The notes beneath the pieces are model-generated. The model ran no database searches. It was not told where the DNA came from and saw only the letters and a list, made by a program, of their open reading frames with translations. Source: Gammaproteobacteria bacterium (GTDB lineage: Bacteria; Pseudomonadota; Gammaproteobacteria; UBA9214). Taken from it: a stretch of DNA of 5,205 bases. Where the stretch lies: contig JAUVNM010000155.1 in assembly GCA_030599705.1 (NCBI GenBank), positions 1-5,205 on the forward strand, read 5' to 3'. The position numbers and the translations under genes were made by a program. Shown here piece after piece: positions 1 to 5,205 of this stretch (its first letter is position 1; every line of letters starts with the position of its first letter).

Positions 1-125
1 GCCAAATTTCCAGATATATTGTTGCCAACCCGTTGCGAGCGGGTCTGGTTCGGGATATTGGCGATTACCCCCATTGGGAATGCATCTGGATGACAGATCG
101 CGATGCAACGCCGATGGTCGAATGA
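1..125 (+). CDS. RAYT (REP-associated tyrosine) transposase, C-terminal end only
   Basis: The frame beginning at position 3 is open from the window edge and gives 40 residues before TGA at 123-125. The peptide contains RYIVANPLRAGLV followed by DIGDYPHWECIW. This is the typical C-terminal signature of IS200/IS605-like Y1 transposases of the REP-associated (RAYT) group, which read roughly RYI..NP.RAGLV....DYP.W. These proteins are HUH-type single-strand nucleases thought to act on REP hairpins. The catalytic HUH motif and tyrosine would lie upstream, outside the window, so activity cannot be judged. Two REP-type hairpins directly at the 3' end support the assignment: the stop codon lies in the loop of the first. 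The gene is cut by the window edge and need not be truncated in the genome. Confidence 0.85.
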   Translation, partial: QISRYIVANPLRAGLVRDIGDYPHWECIWMTDRDATPMVE

Positions 126-137
126 ATTCGACCCTAC
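116..137 (-). repeat. REP element 1 (GTAG head plus 7-bp hairpin), minus orientation
   Basis: A perfect stem GGTCGAA (116-122) / TTCGACC (127-133) encloses the four-base loop TGAA. It is followed by CTAC (134-137). Read on the minus strand this is the GTAG head next to the palindrome that defines RAYT-associated REP sequences. The loop contains the TGA stop of the transposase, and the left arm encodes its last residues. It pairs with an inverted near-copy at 158-179. Confidence 0.85.
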
Positions 138-157
138 ACATGAATTTTGATCGAGTT

Positions 158-179
158 GTAGGGCCGAATTCATTCGGCC
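158..179 (+). repeat. REP element 2 (GTAG head plus 7-bp hairpin), plus orientation
   Basis: GTAG (158-161) is followed by a perfect stem GGCCGAA (162-168) / TTCGGCC (173-179) with loop TTCA. Compared with REP 1 in the same orientation, it differs at two positions, a compensated pair in the stem (T-A to C-G), so the hairpin is preserved. The two REPs face each other across 20 bases (138-157), forming a BIME-like inverted pair. The whole stretch 116-179 could also fold into one long hairpin. Confidence 0.85.
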
Positions 180-322
180 AGCAGATTCGCCCCTGCAGTT
201 CTGCTAACAGCAGGAATGTGTCTTGTCTAAAATGGTCAATCTACCCGCTTGATCAGGGGAAGAGCCATTTAAAGAGGCACAGCTGTTCCATAAGCCCCTG
301 TTCACTGTGTGCACGGCGCGCC

Positions 323-1180
323 CTACGGGCTGTAAAACAGGCGTTTCAGTTTCCGCAGCCGTTTGCCAATAAATGTCGACTTGCGTTTCCGGCGCAGTAC
401 CTTGCGTTCCTTGTGACGCCTGATGGCAGCTGCAAGAAAATCCGTATCAAGGTGCAGTATTTCCGCGGCCCTGGATACACCACCAAATTGTTTGCAGCTT
501 TTCACCAGGATGCGGTCGCCGCGCTTGGTCGGTTCTTCCCCCGTCAACTCGGTGGGCGAATAGTCTTCAATTGACAGGCTTTTCAGGAAATCGACCGGTG
601 CCCTGGTAATTTTTGCTACCACGACGGGATCCTTCAGGTAGAACAGCAGGTGCCTGAAGATGTTATCGGTAAACTTCGGGTTGCTGGTCGGGAAGGGGGC
701 AGCGGGTACCGGCCTGTCCAGGAAGTTGCACAGCATTTCCCAGTCGGCCCGGCCGCCGACGATGTCCATGATTAACAGGTCATTCGGTCGGTCCCGAAAA
801 TATTCGAAGACATGCCGTTCATGACGCTTGAATGCGGCCAGCAGGATGTCACGTTCGGTCCCAGTGGTACCGTACAGGCGGCGTGTCATGTCGGCATGGC
901 CTGGCAGGGAGGGGTTTTTCCGGCCATGGTAGCGTGTGTAGGAGTTCAGCCAGCTCTCCGGGTCACGTGTTGTGTAGATAAACTTGCTGCCCGGGAAGGC
1001 CCGGTCCAGTGCCTCGAACCGGTCGGCGACGATGCCATCGGTGGCAGCTTCAAAGCGCTTGATGGCGGCAATGCTCCCGGGACAGCCAATGGAAGTAATG
1101 CCCAGAATGGCAAACGCGTCATTCAGGCTGGTGGTACCGGTCTTGGCCAGACCGATGCCAAGGATTTTGGGTCTAGACAT
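323..1180 (-). CDS. P-loop sulfotransferase family protein (copy A)
   Basis: The gene encodes 285 residues, predicted to transfer sulfate from PAPS to an unknown hydroxyl or amino acceptor. The 5'-phosphosulfate loop is GLAKTGTTS at residues 10-18 with Lys13. The 3'-phosphate-binding segment is FIYTTRDPESWLNSY (67-81), with Arg72 and Ser80 eight residues apart as in known sulfotransferases. LYG (102-104), His120, YF (127-128), DLLIMDI (134-140) and W147..L..FL.RPVPA.PFP..N (to 167) fit the Sulfotransfer_3/Sulfotransfer_4-type bacterial families. No signal peptide or membrane segment is seen, so it is probably cytoplasmic. Residues 223-260 form a helical module with QFGGVSRAAEILHL, resembling a Fis-like helix-turn-helix, and the last 30 residues are very rich in Lys and Arg. 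The gene starts 46 bp after the upstream asparagine synthetase gene with no terminator between, so co-transcription is likely. The ribosome binding site is weak (GGGA close to ATG). Copy B at 3371-4237 is a clear paralogue. Confidence 0.88.
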   Translation of the reverse strand: MSRPKILGIGLAKTGTTSLNDAFAILGITSIGCPGSIAAIKRFEAATDGIVADRFEALDRAFPGSKFIYTTRDPESWLNSYTRYHGRKNPSLPGHADMTRRLYGTTGTERDILLAAFKRHERHVFEYFRDRPNDLLIMDIVGGRADWEMLCNFLDRPVPAAPFPTSNPKFTDNIFRHLLFYLKDPVVVAKITRAPVDFLKSLSIEDYSPTELTGEEPTKRGDRILVKSCKQFGGVSRAAEILHLDTDFLAAAIRRHKERKVLRRKRKSTFIGKRLRKLKRLFYSP

Positions 1181-1226
1181 AAGTCCCGTCTATTTTACTA
1201 CCATGCATGTCCAATGGCTTGTCAAT

Positions 1227-3161
1227 TTAGCCGGAGTGGGCTGCCAGCCATGACTGAAACATCAGTAGCGACCAGACAAGATTGCTGTGATTGCGCCAGC
1301 CGGCCATATGTTGCTTCCAGATTGTTTCCACACTTTCGGGCCTGAAAAATCCCTGCCGGGCCAGGCTGACCGGGTCGAGCAGGTCCAGTGCCCAGTCATG
1401 TAATGGTCCACGCAGCCAGTCCTCGACGGGCATGCTGAAGCCGCGTTTTGGCCGGTCGGTCAGTTCACGCGGCAGGTAACGGTGCATCACATCCTTCAGA
1501 ATGCGCTTGCCGCCATGCCGGTCGACCAGGAAATCTGCAGGCAGGCTCCAGGCAAAATCGGCCACGCTGGTATCCAGGATGGGTGCACGTACCTCCAGCC
1601 CGACCGCCATGCTCGCCCGGTCGACCTTGACGAGTATGTCACCCGGCAAGTAGCCGATGTAATCCAGGAGTTGCATCTGCAGCAGGGGACTTGTACCGGT
1701 CAGCCATTGCTCCTCTTCATTGGCAGTTATGTTGGCAGCTGTATAGCCAATGACAAGATTTTCCGGCTGCAGGTAATTCGCATTGCGCTCCATGAGGTAC
1801 TGTTGCGGAGTTTCCTGTGTCCAGCCGCGTGTGCGTTTCTCCAGTTTGCTGCCCCCCCGCTGCCAGCCGGGCATGTGTTTGCTGCCGCTATTGCCGAGCA
1901 GCTGCCAGCTGAACTGTCCGTAGCGCAGCGCCAGGAAGCGCAGCAGCCTGCGCACGGGTGCGGGTATCTTCTGCATTCGCTGCCATTGCCGCAGTGCCTC
2001 GAAGTAGTGGGTGTAGCCGGCAAACAGTTCATCACCGCCATCGCCGGACAGCACTACCTTGACCTGTTCGCGGGCCAGCCGTGCAACCAGCAGCGTCGGT
2101 ACCTGTGAAATGTCGGCAAACGGTTCGTCATAGATAACCGGCAGATGGTCTACGACGTCCAGGCATTGTTCCGGTGTTACATAAAGTTCATGGTGGTCGG
2201 TGCCCAGGTGCCCGGCGATAGCGGCCGCGTGCTGTGCCTCATTGAAACGGGGCTCGGTAAAACCGATCGAGAAGGTTTTTACCGGCCGGTTCGCCTGTTG
2301 CTGCATCAGGGCAACCATGGTTGATGAATCGATGCCGCCGGAAAGCAGGGCGCCAAGCTCTACATCGGCCACCATGCGCCTGCCCACGGCAGCGTTCAGT
2401 ATCGTATCCAGCCGGTTTGTGGCATCTGCATAACTGCCTGAAAACCCGCTGTCACAGGCATTCTGACAGGCCTCATTGGCCCGCCAGTAGTATTCCGGTT
2501 CAGTCGCCCCCGGGGTGCTGTCGATCGTGATCTGCAGCAGGCAGCCGGGCGGCAGTTTGCGGATGGAGCTATAGATCGACAGCGGCTCCGGGATCCAGCC
2601 AAAGCGTATCAGTTCGCCGAGGGCGCTACGGTTGATGGTGCTGTCGAAGGCCGGGTGTCTTGCCAGTGACTTGAGTTCCGAGCCGAACAGGAAGGCGTCG
2701 TTGCACCAGCCGTAATACAGAGGTTTCTTGCCAACCCGATCCCTGGCAAGTGTCAGCGTGTGTTCCGACCGGTCCCACAGTGCAAAGGCAAACATGCCGC
2801 TGCTGCGATCCAGTGCGGCGCGTGTGCCCCAGGTCTCGATAGCGGCGAGTAGCACCTCTGTATCGGAGTGCCCGCGGAAGCTGTAGCCGGATTGCACCAG
2901 TTCCGGCTGTAGCTCAGTGAAGTTATAGATTTCACCGTTGAAGCTGAGTACGTAGCGCCCGGATCCGGATGTCATCGGCTGACTGCCGGCCGGTGACAGG
3001 TCGACAATGGACAGGCGCCGGTGCCCCAGGGCAATACCGGCATCTTTATCAAGCCATGCCCCGCCGGCATCCGGACCCCGGTGCTGCAGCGCTTCCGTCA
3101 TCCTGTTAATAATGGACCCGGAGTCAGTTGTATGGTGTAGAAAACCGGTGATACCGCACAT
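1227..3161 (-). CDS. asnB: Asparagine synthetase (glutamine-hydrolysing) / polysaccharide-cluster amidotransferase
   Basis: This 644-residue class II glutamine amidotransferase carries both AsnB domains. In the N-terminal glutaminase domain (about 1-215), Cys2 directly follows the initiator Met, which fixes the start. HRRLSIVDLSPAGSQPM (47-63), SFNGEIYNF (73-81) and HSDTE (98-102) form the glutamine pocket. In the C-terminal ATP-pyrophosphatase domain (about 240-640) the PP-loop is LSGGIDSS (273-280), followed by YDEPFAD (344-350), LSGDGGDELFAGY (371-383), DRASMAVGLEVRAPILD (514-530) and KRGFSMPVEDWLRG (572-585). All the key residues of these motifs appear present. The enzyme uses glutamine-derived ammonia and ATP to amidate a carboxylate, normally aspartate. 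Homologues of this length in O-antigen and exopolysaccharide clusters are often proposed to amidate uronic acids (WbpS-like), and the sulfotransferase neighbours favour that reading, as inference. It is the first gene of a probable leftward operon, with a good promoter at 3200-3227 but a poor Shine-Dalgarno site. The coding strand has a G7 run at 1852-1858. Confidence 0.93.
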   Translation of the reverse strand: MCGITGFLHHTTDSGSIINRMTEALQHRGPDAGGAWLDKDAGIALGHRRLSIVDLSPAGSQPMTSGSGRYVLSFNGEIYNFTELQPELVQSGYSFRGHSDTEVLLAAIETWGTRAALDRSSGMFAFALWDRSEHTLTLARDRVGKKPLYYGWCNDAFLFGSELKSLARHPAFDSTINRSALGELIRFGWIPEPLSIYSSIRKLPPGCLLQITIDSTPGATEPEYYWRANEACQNACDSGFSGSYADATNRLDTILNAAVGRRMVADVELGALLSGGIDSSTMVALMQQQANRPVKTFSIGFTEPRFNEAQHAAAIAGHLGTDHHELYVTPEQCLDVVDHLPVIYDEPFADISQVPTLLVARLAREQVKVVLSGDGGDELFAGYTHYFEALRQWQRMQKIPAPVRRLLRFLALRYGQFSWQLLGNSGSKHMPGWQRGGSKLEKRTRGWTQETPQQYLMERNANYLQPENLVIGYTAANITANEEEQWLTGTSPLLQMQLLDYIGYLPGDILVKVDRASMAVGLEVRAPILDTSVADFAWSLPADFLVDRHGGKRILKDVMHRYLPRELTDRPKRGFSMPVEDWLRGPLHDWALDLLDPVSLARQGFFRPESVETIWKQHMAGWRNHSNLVWSLLMFQSWLAAHSG

Positions 3162-3199
3162 GAGAGGTGCCTGATGATAGCCCGCAGGGATTGCCGGTT

Positions 3200-3227
3200 A
3201 TCATACGATGATCCAATTGACTTGCAA
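3200..3227 (-). promoter_or_regulatory. Candidate sigma70-type promoter for the asnB-sulfotransferase operon
   Basis: On the minus strand TTGCAA (3227-3222, four of six matches to TTGACA) is followed, after a 16-base spacer, by TATGAT (3205-3200, five of six matches to TATAAT). Transcription would start near 3193, leaving a leader of about 30 bases before the asnB ATG at 3161. It was found by eye only. The position in the divergent region and the leader length are both sensible. The -35 box touches the inverted repeat at 3225-3256. Confidence 0.55.
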
Positions 3228-3256
3228 CCGGATCTCAGCGCCTGGCGCACCGGTTG
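3225..3256. repeat. Nested inverted repeat in the divergent promoter region
   Basis: The outer arms CAACCGG (3225-3231) and CCGGTTG (3250-3256) are perfect 7-bp complements. Inside them lies an 11-base palindrome, GCGC-CTG-GCGC (3238-3248). The internal loop is asymmetric, six bases on one side and one on the other. The left arm overlaps the proposed asnB -35 box, so an operator role is possible. No T-run follows on either strand, which argues against an intrinsic terminator. Confidence 0.5.
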
Positions 3257-3360
3257 GGGTGTTTCTGCAGACCGGGATTCAAGGTATAGTTTCACGGTCA
3301 TTACAGGTTGTGTTCAGCTGCCTGGCTGTGCGGAGCTATATCAGATGAAATCCTTTTTCC

Positions 3361-3364
3361 GGAG
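3361..3364 (+). promoter_or_regulatory. Ribosome binding site deciding the start of sulfotransferase copy B
   Basis: GGAG lies six bases before ATG 3371. The frame could be extended upstream to ATG 3308, but that start has no comparable site and would add 21 residues with no counterpart in copy A, whose P-loop sits at the same distance from the 3371-type start. Confidence 0.75.
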
Positions 3365-3370
3365 CTGACA

Positions 3371-4237
3371 ATGACGCGCCAAAAAGTGTTCTGTGTCGGT
3401 CTTGGGAAAACCGGTACGACCAGCCTCAAGGAAGCGTTGAGAATGCTGGGTTATCGCACCATTCGCCTGCCACTCGAGTGGCAGGGCATTACCGATTTTG
3501 ATGCGGCATTGCCTGGCGTCAGTGCCGCCATGTACAGGGAACTGGACAAGGCGTTTCCAGGCAGCAGGTTCATCCTGACGCTGCGTGACGTCGACGGCTG
3601 GCTGAAATCCATCGAGCGTGACATGGGCCGCAAGCAGGATGTGCAACGGGAGCGTGCGGAGGAACGCAAGCGGATGCTGGAGATGCTTTATGGCAGCCCC
3701 GTGTTTGACCGGGAGCGATTCAGGCAGACATTCCATGATCACCAGGCCGGGGTCAGGAGCTACTTTGAAGCCAGGCCGGATGACTTGCTGGTGCTCGACG
3801 TGACCAGGAGTTCCGGCTGGGATGATCTTTGCGGTTTTCTTGAAGAGCCGGTTCCGGCCGAACCGTTTCCGTTCATCAACAAGGCATCTGAACTGGACGA
3901 GTTGCTGCTGCGTTTGCTGCATGTGAGCGGTGATATTGAAACGGCCAGCAGGATTTCCAAGTACTCGACAGCCTGTCTGGAGAATATTGCAGCTAAACGG
4001 GATGTCGGGGGCTATGACATGCAGCGACCGCTGACACTGAAGGATGACAGAAGAATCAACAAGGTCTTGAAGCGCGCCAGCAGGTATTTTGGCGGTCCCG
4101 CAAAGGCGGCGCAGCGGCTGAATCTGCCGGAGGCCGCTATCCGGGAAGGGATCAGGCGACAAAAACAGCATGCCCGCACCAAGAGGGGCAACCGGCAGGC
4201 CTTTGCATGGCTGCGATCACTGGTTGGCCGGAGATAA
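3371..4237 (+). CDS. P-loop sulfotransferase family protein (copy B)
   Basis: The gene encodes 288 residues from ATG 3371, a start supported by GGAG six bases upstream and by gap-free alignment with copy A over residues 1-80. It is predicted to be a PAPS-dependent sulfotransferase. The 5'-phosphosulfate loop is GLGKTGTTS (10-18, Lys13). The 3'-phosphate site is FILTLRDVDGWLKS (67-80, Arg72 and Ser80). LYGSP (106-110), His124, YF (131-132), RPDDLLVLDV (135-144) and GW..LCGFLEEPVPAEPFPFIN (149-170) match the Sulfotransfer_4-like pattern and copy A. No signal peptide or membrane segment is visible. Residues about 228-267 repeat the C-terminal module of copy A, with YFGGPAKAAQRLNL, IRRQK and a basic tail. 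A TATAGT at 3285-3290 could be a -10 box, but no good -35 is seen. The gene is divergent from asnB and convergent with the oxygenase gene 45 bp downstream; no clear terminator lies between. The acceptor is unknown. Confidence 0.88.
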   Translation: MTRQKVFCVGLGKTGTTSLKEALRMLGYRTIRLPLEWQGITDFDAALPGVSAAMYRELDKAFPGSRFILTLRDVDGWLKSIERDMGRKQDVQRERAEERKRMLEMLYGSPVFDRERFRQTFHDHQAGVRSYFEARPDDLLVLDVTRSSGWDDLCGFLEEPVPAEPFPFINKASELDELLLRLLHVSGDIETASRISKYSTACLENIAAKRDVGGYDMQRPLTLKDDRRINKVLKRASRYFGGPAKAAQRLNLPEAAIREGIRRQKQHARTKRGNRQAFAWLRSLVGRR

Positions 4238-4282
4238 CTGCGTCAGGCCCTGAAGATGCTGTGGCCCGGGTACTGCGCCGTC

Positions 4283-5032
4283 CTATGCGAATGCCTCGAT
4301 ATTGATCGTCAGCGTTTTTCGCATTGCACCTGAACCGGTACCGGTCATGGGACGTACCGAGTGCCAGGAATTGAAGGTCCGGATGAAGATGACGGCCTGG
4401 TTGGGAGTGAACTCGAAGCTATCGATTATGTTCATGTCCTCAAACCGGCCTTGTGTATTGGTCTGATTGAAATTGTGACGTACATCCCTTGCCTGGTTGA
4501 GATCGGTGCCACCACCGAATGCCGGGTCCCATTCTCCTTCACCAATCATGGAAACAACCAGGGTGATGACCTTTGTCGGTGAATCCGTATGTGGCAGTAT
4601 ATGTCCGCCATCGGCTGGCAACATGGAAAACTCGAATCGTGATACAAGGCGTGATCCACTCCAGTTGAGCCGCCCGGAATGGGTCAGTCGCTTGCGCATC
4701 TGCTGCAGTATGGACATGTTCGGGTTGTAGCCAAGATCCAGGTTGTTGCGGGCCAGGGCGTCGAGGACACTGCTGACGAAATCACGGCTCTTTATCCATT
4801 TATTGAAGTCATGCCAGAGCGGGCTGGATTTGAGAAATCTGTTGAAGGCTTTCGGGTTGAAGTGCTCGGAGAGGGTATATTTGTGGCCAAGTTTTTCCTT
4901 GTATATGAACCAGTCCTGCTCCGGGTAGTTATCCAGGAATTCCCTGTACAAGCCGGGCTCCATCAACGGCTTTGCCAGGCCGATCGGGTAGGGTTCATAA
5001 TGAAATTCGAGATGGTCGTAATTGAAATACAT
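4283..5032 (-). CDS. 2-oxoglutarate/Fe(II)-dependent dioxygenase-like protein
   Basis: The gene encodes 249 residues. The C-terminal half has the features of a double-stranded beta-helix 2OG-Fe(II) oxygenase. RFEFSMLPADGGHILPHTD (132-150) gives the HxD pair His148 and Asp150. FGGGTDL (172-178) follows, as often in prolyl-hydroxylase-like proteins. FTPNQAVIFIRTFNSWHSV (208-226) supplies the distal His224. Arg238 in MRKTLTINIE, 14 residues after His224, is the probable 2-oxoglutarate carboxylate ligand. The N-terminal half starts with an EPYPIG motif (13-18) seen in some bacterial oxygenases of this kind and has no signal peptide. Such enzymes hydroxylate or desaturate amino acids, peptides, sugars or lipids; the substrate here is unknown. 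The start is secure because TGA (5045-5047) stops the frame 15 bases upstream, though the ribosome binding site is poor. It is convergent with copy B, and a hydroxylation role alongside sulfation is inference from context. Confidence 0.85.
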   Translation of the reverse strand: MYFNYDHLEFHYEPYPIGLAKPLMEPGLYREFLDNYPEQDWFIYKEKLGHKYTLSEHFNPKAFNRFLKSSPLWHDFNKWIKSRDFVSSVLDALARNNLDLGYNPNMSILQQMRKRLTHSGRLNWSGSRLVSRFEFSMLPADGGHILPHTDSPTKVITLVVSMIGEGEWDPAFGGGTDLNQARDVRHNFNQTNTQGRFEDMNIIDSFEFTPNQAVIFIRTFNSWHSVRPMTGTGSGAMRKTLTINIEAFA

Positions 5033-5058
5033 GAGCTGGCTCTGTCATGAATCATGTT

Positions 5059-5071
5059 CTGCCGCAGGCAG
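5059..5071. other. Short GC-rich hairpin in the leader of the oxygenase gene
   Basis: CTGCC (5059-5063) and GGCAG (5067-5071) form a perfect 5-bp stem with a three-base loop, 26 bases before the oxygenase start. No T-run follows it in the leftward direction, so it is not a standard terminator. It might influence translation or be chance. Confidence 0.3.
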
Positions 5072-5105
5072 GATGACATGTGTAAGTAAGGAAGCTACTT
5101 CGCAC

Positions 5106-5132
5106 AGTTTACACTATTTTCTCATAATTCAA
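5106..5132 (-). promoter_or_regulatory. Weak candidate promoter for the oxygenase gene
   Basis: On the minus strand TTGAAT (5132-5127) and TAAACT (5111-5106) are separated by 15 bases, a short spacer. The surrounding sequence is AT-rich compared with the rest of the window, as expected for a promoter. It would give a leader of about 65-70 bases. The evidence is by eye and weak. Confidence 0.3.
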
Positions 5133-5205
5133 TTTGATGCTCGTCAGCTTCTTGTTCGATTGATTTTACCTTACCGGTGTCAAGCCGGTAGGTCTGGTCT
5201 GCTAC
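5122..5205 (-). CDS. Probable C-terminal end of an unidentified upstream gene (partial)
   Basis: Reading leftward from the window edge, one frame is open for 27 codons and ends in TGA at 5124-5122. It gives a hydrophilic, acidic peptide (for example YRLDTGKVKSIEQEADEHQ) that looks like a soluble protein tail. The other two minus-strand frames close within a few codons. The product is not recognisable from so short a piece. If real, the gene runs in the same direction as the oxygenase gene and ends 89 bp before it, so the two could belong to one transcript. A random open stretch of this length is also possible. Confidence 0.4.
   Translation of the reverse strand, partial: VADQTYRLDTGKVKSIEQEADEHQIEL
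5168..5193. repeat. Inverted repeat with one bulged base near the window edge
   Basis: ACCTTACCGG (5168-5177) pairs with CCGGTAGGT (5185-5193) around the loop TGTCAAG, leaving a single T unpaired in the left arm. Four A's follow it on the minus strand and no T-run follows it on either strand, so it does not look like an intrinsic terminator. It lies inside the possible partial reading frame at 5122-5205, so it may only reflect coding sequence. Confidence 0.4.

Noticed and set aside
199..216. Small stem-loop CTGCT-AAC-AGCAG after the REP pair, considered as a transposase terminator
   Set aside because: The stem is only 5 bp without a bulge and no T-run follows on either strand.
276..289. Imperfect 14-base palindrome around ACAGCTGT downstream of sulfotransferase A, considered as operator or terminator
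   Set aside because: It is short, has one mismatched pair and lacks a T-run; palindromes of this size arise easily by chance.
74..574. 166-codon plus-strand reading frame overlapping the transposase tail, both REPs and the end of sulfotransferase A
   Set aside because: It spans hairpin repeats and runs antisense to conserved sulfotransferase coding sequence; the protein has no recognisable domain.
1482..2108. 208-codon plus-strand reading frame inside asnB
   Set aside because: It is antisense to the conserved synthetase domain and has low-complexity composition typical of a shadow frame.
3174..3368. 64-codon plus-strand reading frame ending two bases before sulfotransferase B, with an in-frame seven-residue internal start (MKSFFRS) that looks like a leader peptide
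   Set aside because: The longer frame crosses the proposed asnB promoter and inverted repeat and has no clear ribosome binding site; the short one could couple translation, but nothing specific supports a real peptide.
3308..3370. Upstream ATG extending sulfotransferase B to 309 residues
   Set aside because: The extra 21 residues have no counterpart in the paralogue, and the GGAG site points to the ATG at 3371.
3341..4171. 276-codon minus-strand reading frame opposite sulfotransferase B
   Set aside because: It is the antisense shadow of a gene with clear PAPS-binding motifs and a good ribosome binding site; its own translation shows no family signature.
4238..4282. Bidirectional terminator between the convergent sulfotransferase B and oxygenase genes
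   Set aside because: Only short GC-rich complementarity is present and neither strand has a T-run after a stable stem.

Overview
The window looks like part of an accessory cell-surface or secondary-metabolite locus from a proteobacterium, probably a gammaproteobacterium. The estimate rests on a REP-associated transposase tail with a matching REP pair at the left edge, moderate GC content, and a polysaccharide-cluster-type asparagine synthetase. No species can be named from the sequence alone.

Layout, left to right. Positions 1-125 (+) hold the last 40 codons of a RAYT-type (REP-associated tyrosine) transposase. Its stop codon lies in the loop of the first of two inverted REP hairpins (116-137 and 158-179). 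Positions 180-322 carry no gene and no convincing terminator, only short imperfect palindromes. A leftward unit follows: the asparagine synthetase/amidotransferase gene (3161-1227), then 46 bp later a P-loop sulfotransferase gene (1180-323), probably co-transcribed. A 209-bp divergent region (3162-3370) holds a good sigma70-like promoter for the leftward unit and a nested inverted repeat overlapping its -35 box. A second sulfotransferase gene (3371-4237, +) is a paralogue of the first. It converges on a leftward 2-oxoglutarate/Fe(II) oxygenase-like gene (5032-4283). The last 84 bases probably carry the 3' end of another leftward gene.

Functional reading (inference): two PAPS-type sulfotransferases, a glutamine-dependent amidotransferase and a 2OG-Fe(II) dioxygenase are all modifying enzymes. 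Together they suggest decoration of a glycan or other polymer or metabolite by amidation, sulfation and hydroxylation. No glycosyltransferase, exporter or PAPS-synthesis gene is visible, so the substrate stays unknown.

Most unusual points: (1) both sulfotransferases share a C-terminal helical module that resembles a Fis-type helix-turn-helix, followed by a strongly basic tail; (2) the transposase stop codon is embedded in a REP hairpin; (3) a nested inverted repeat sits between the divergent genes; (4) a G7 tract lies in the asparagine synthetase coding strand. No CRISPR array, tRNA or rRNA was seen.
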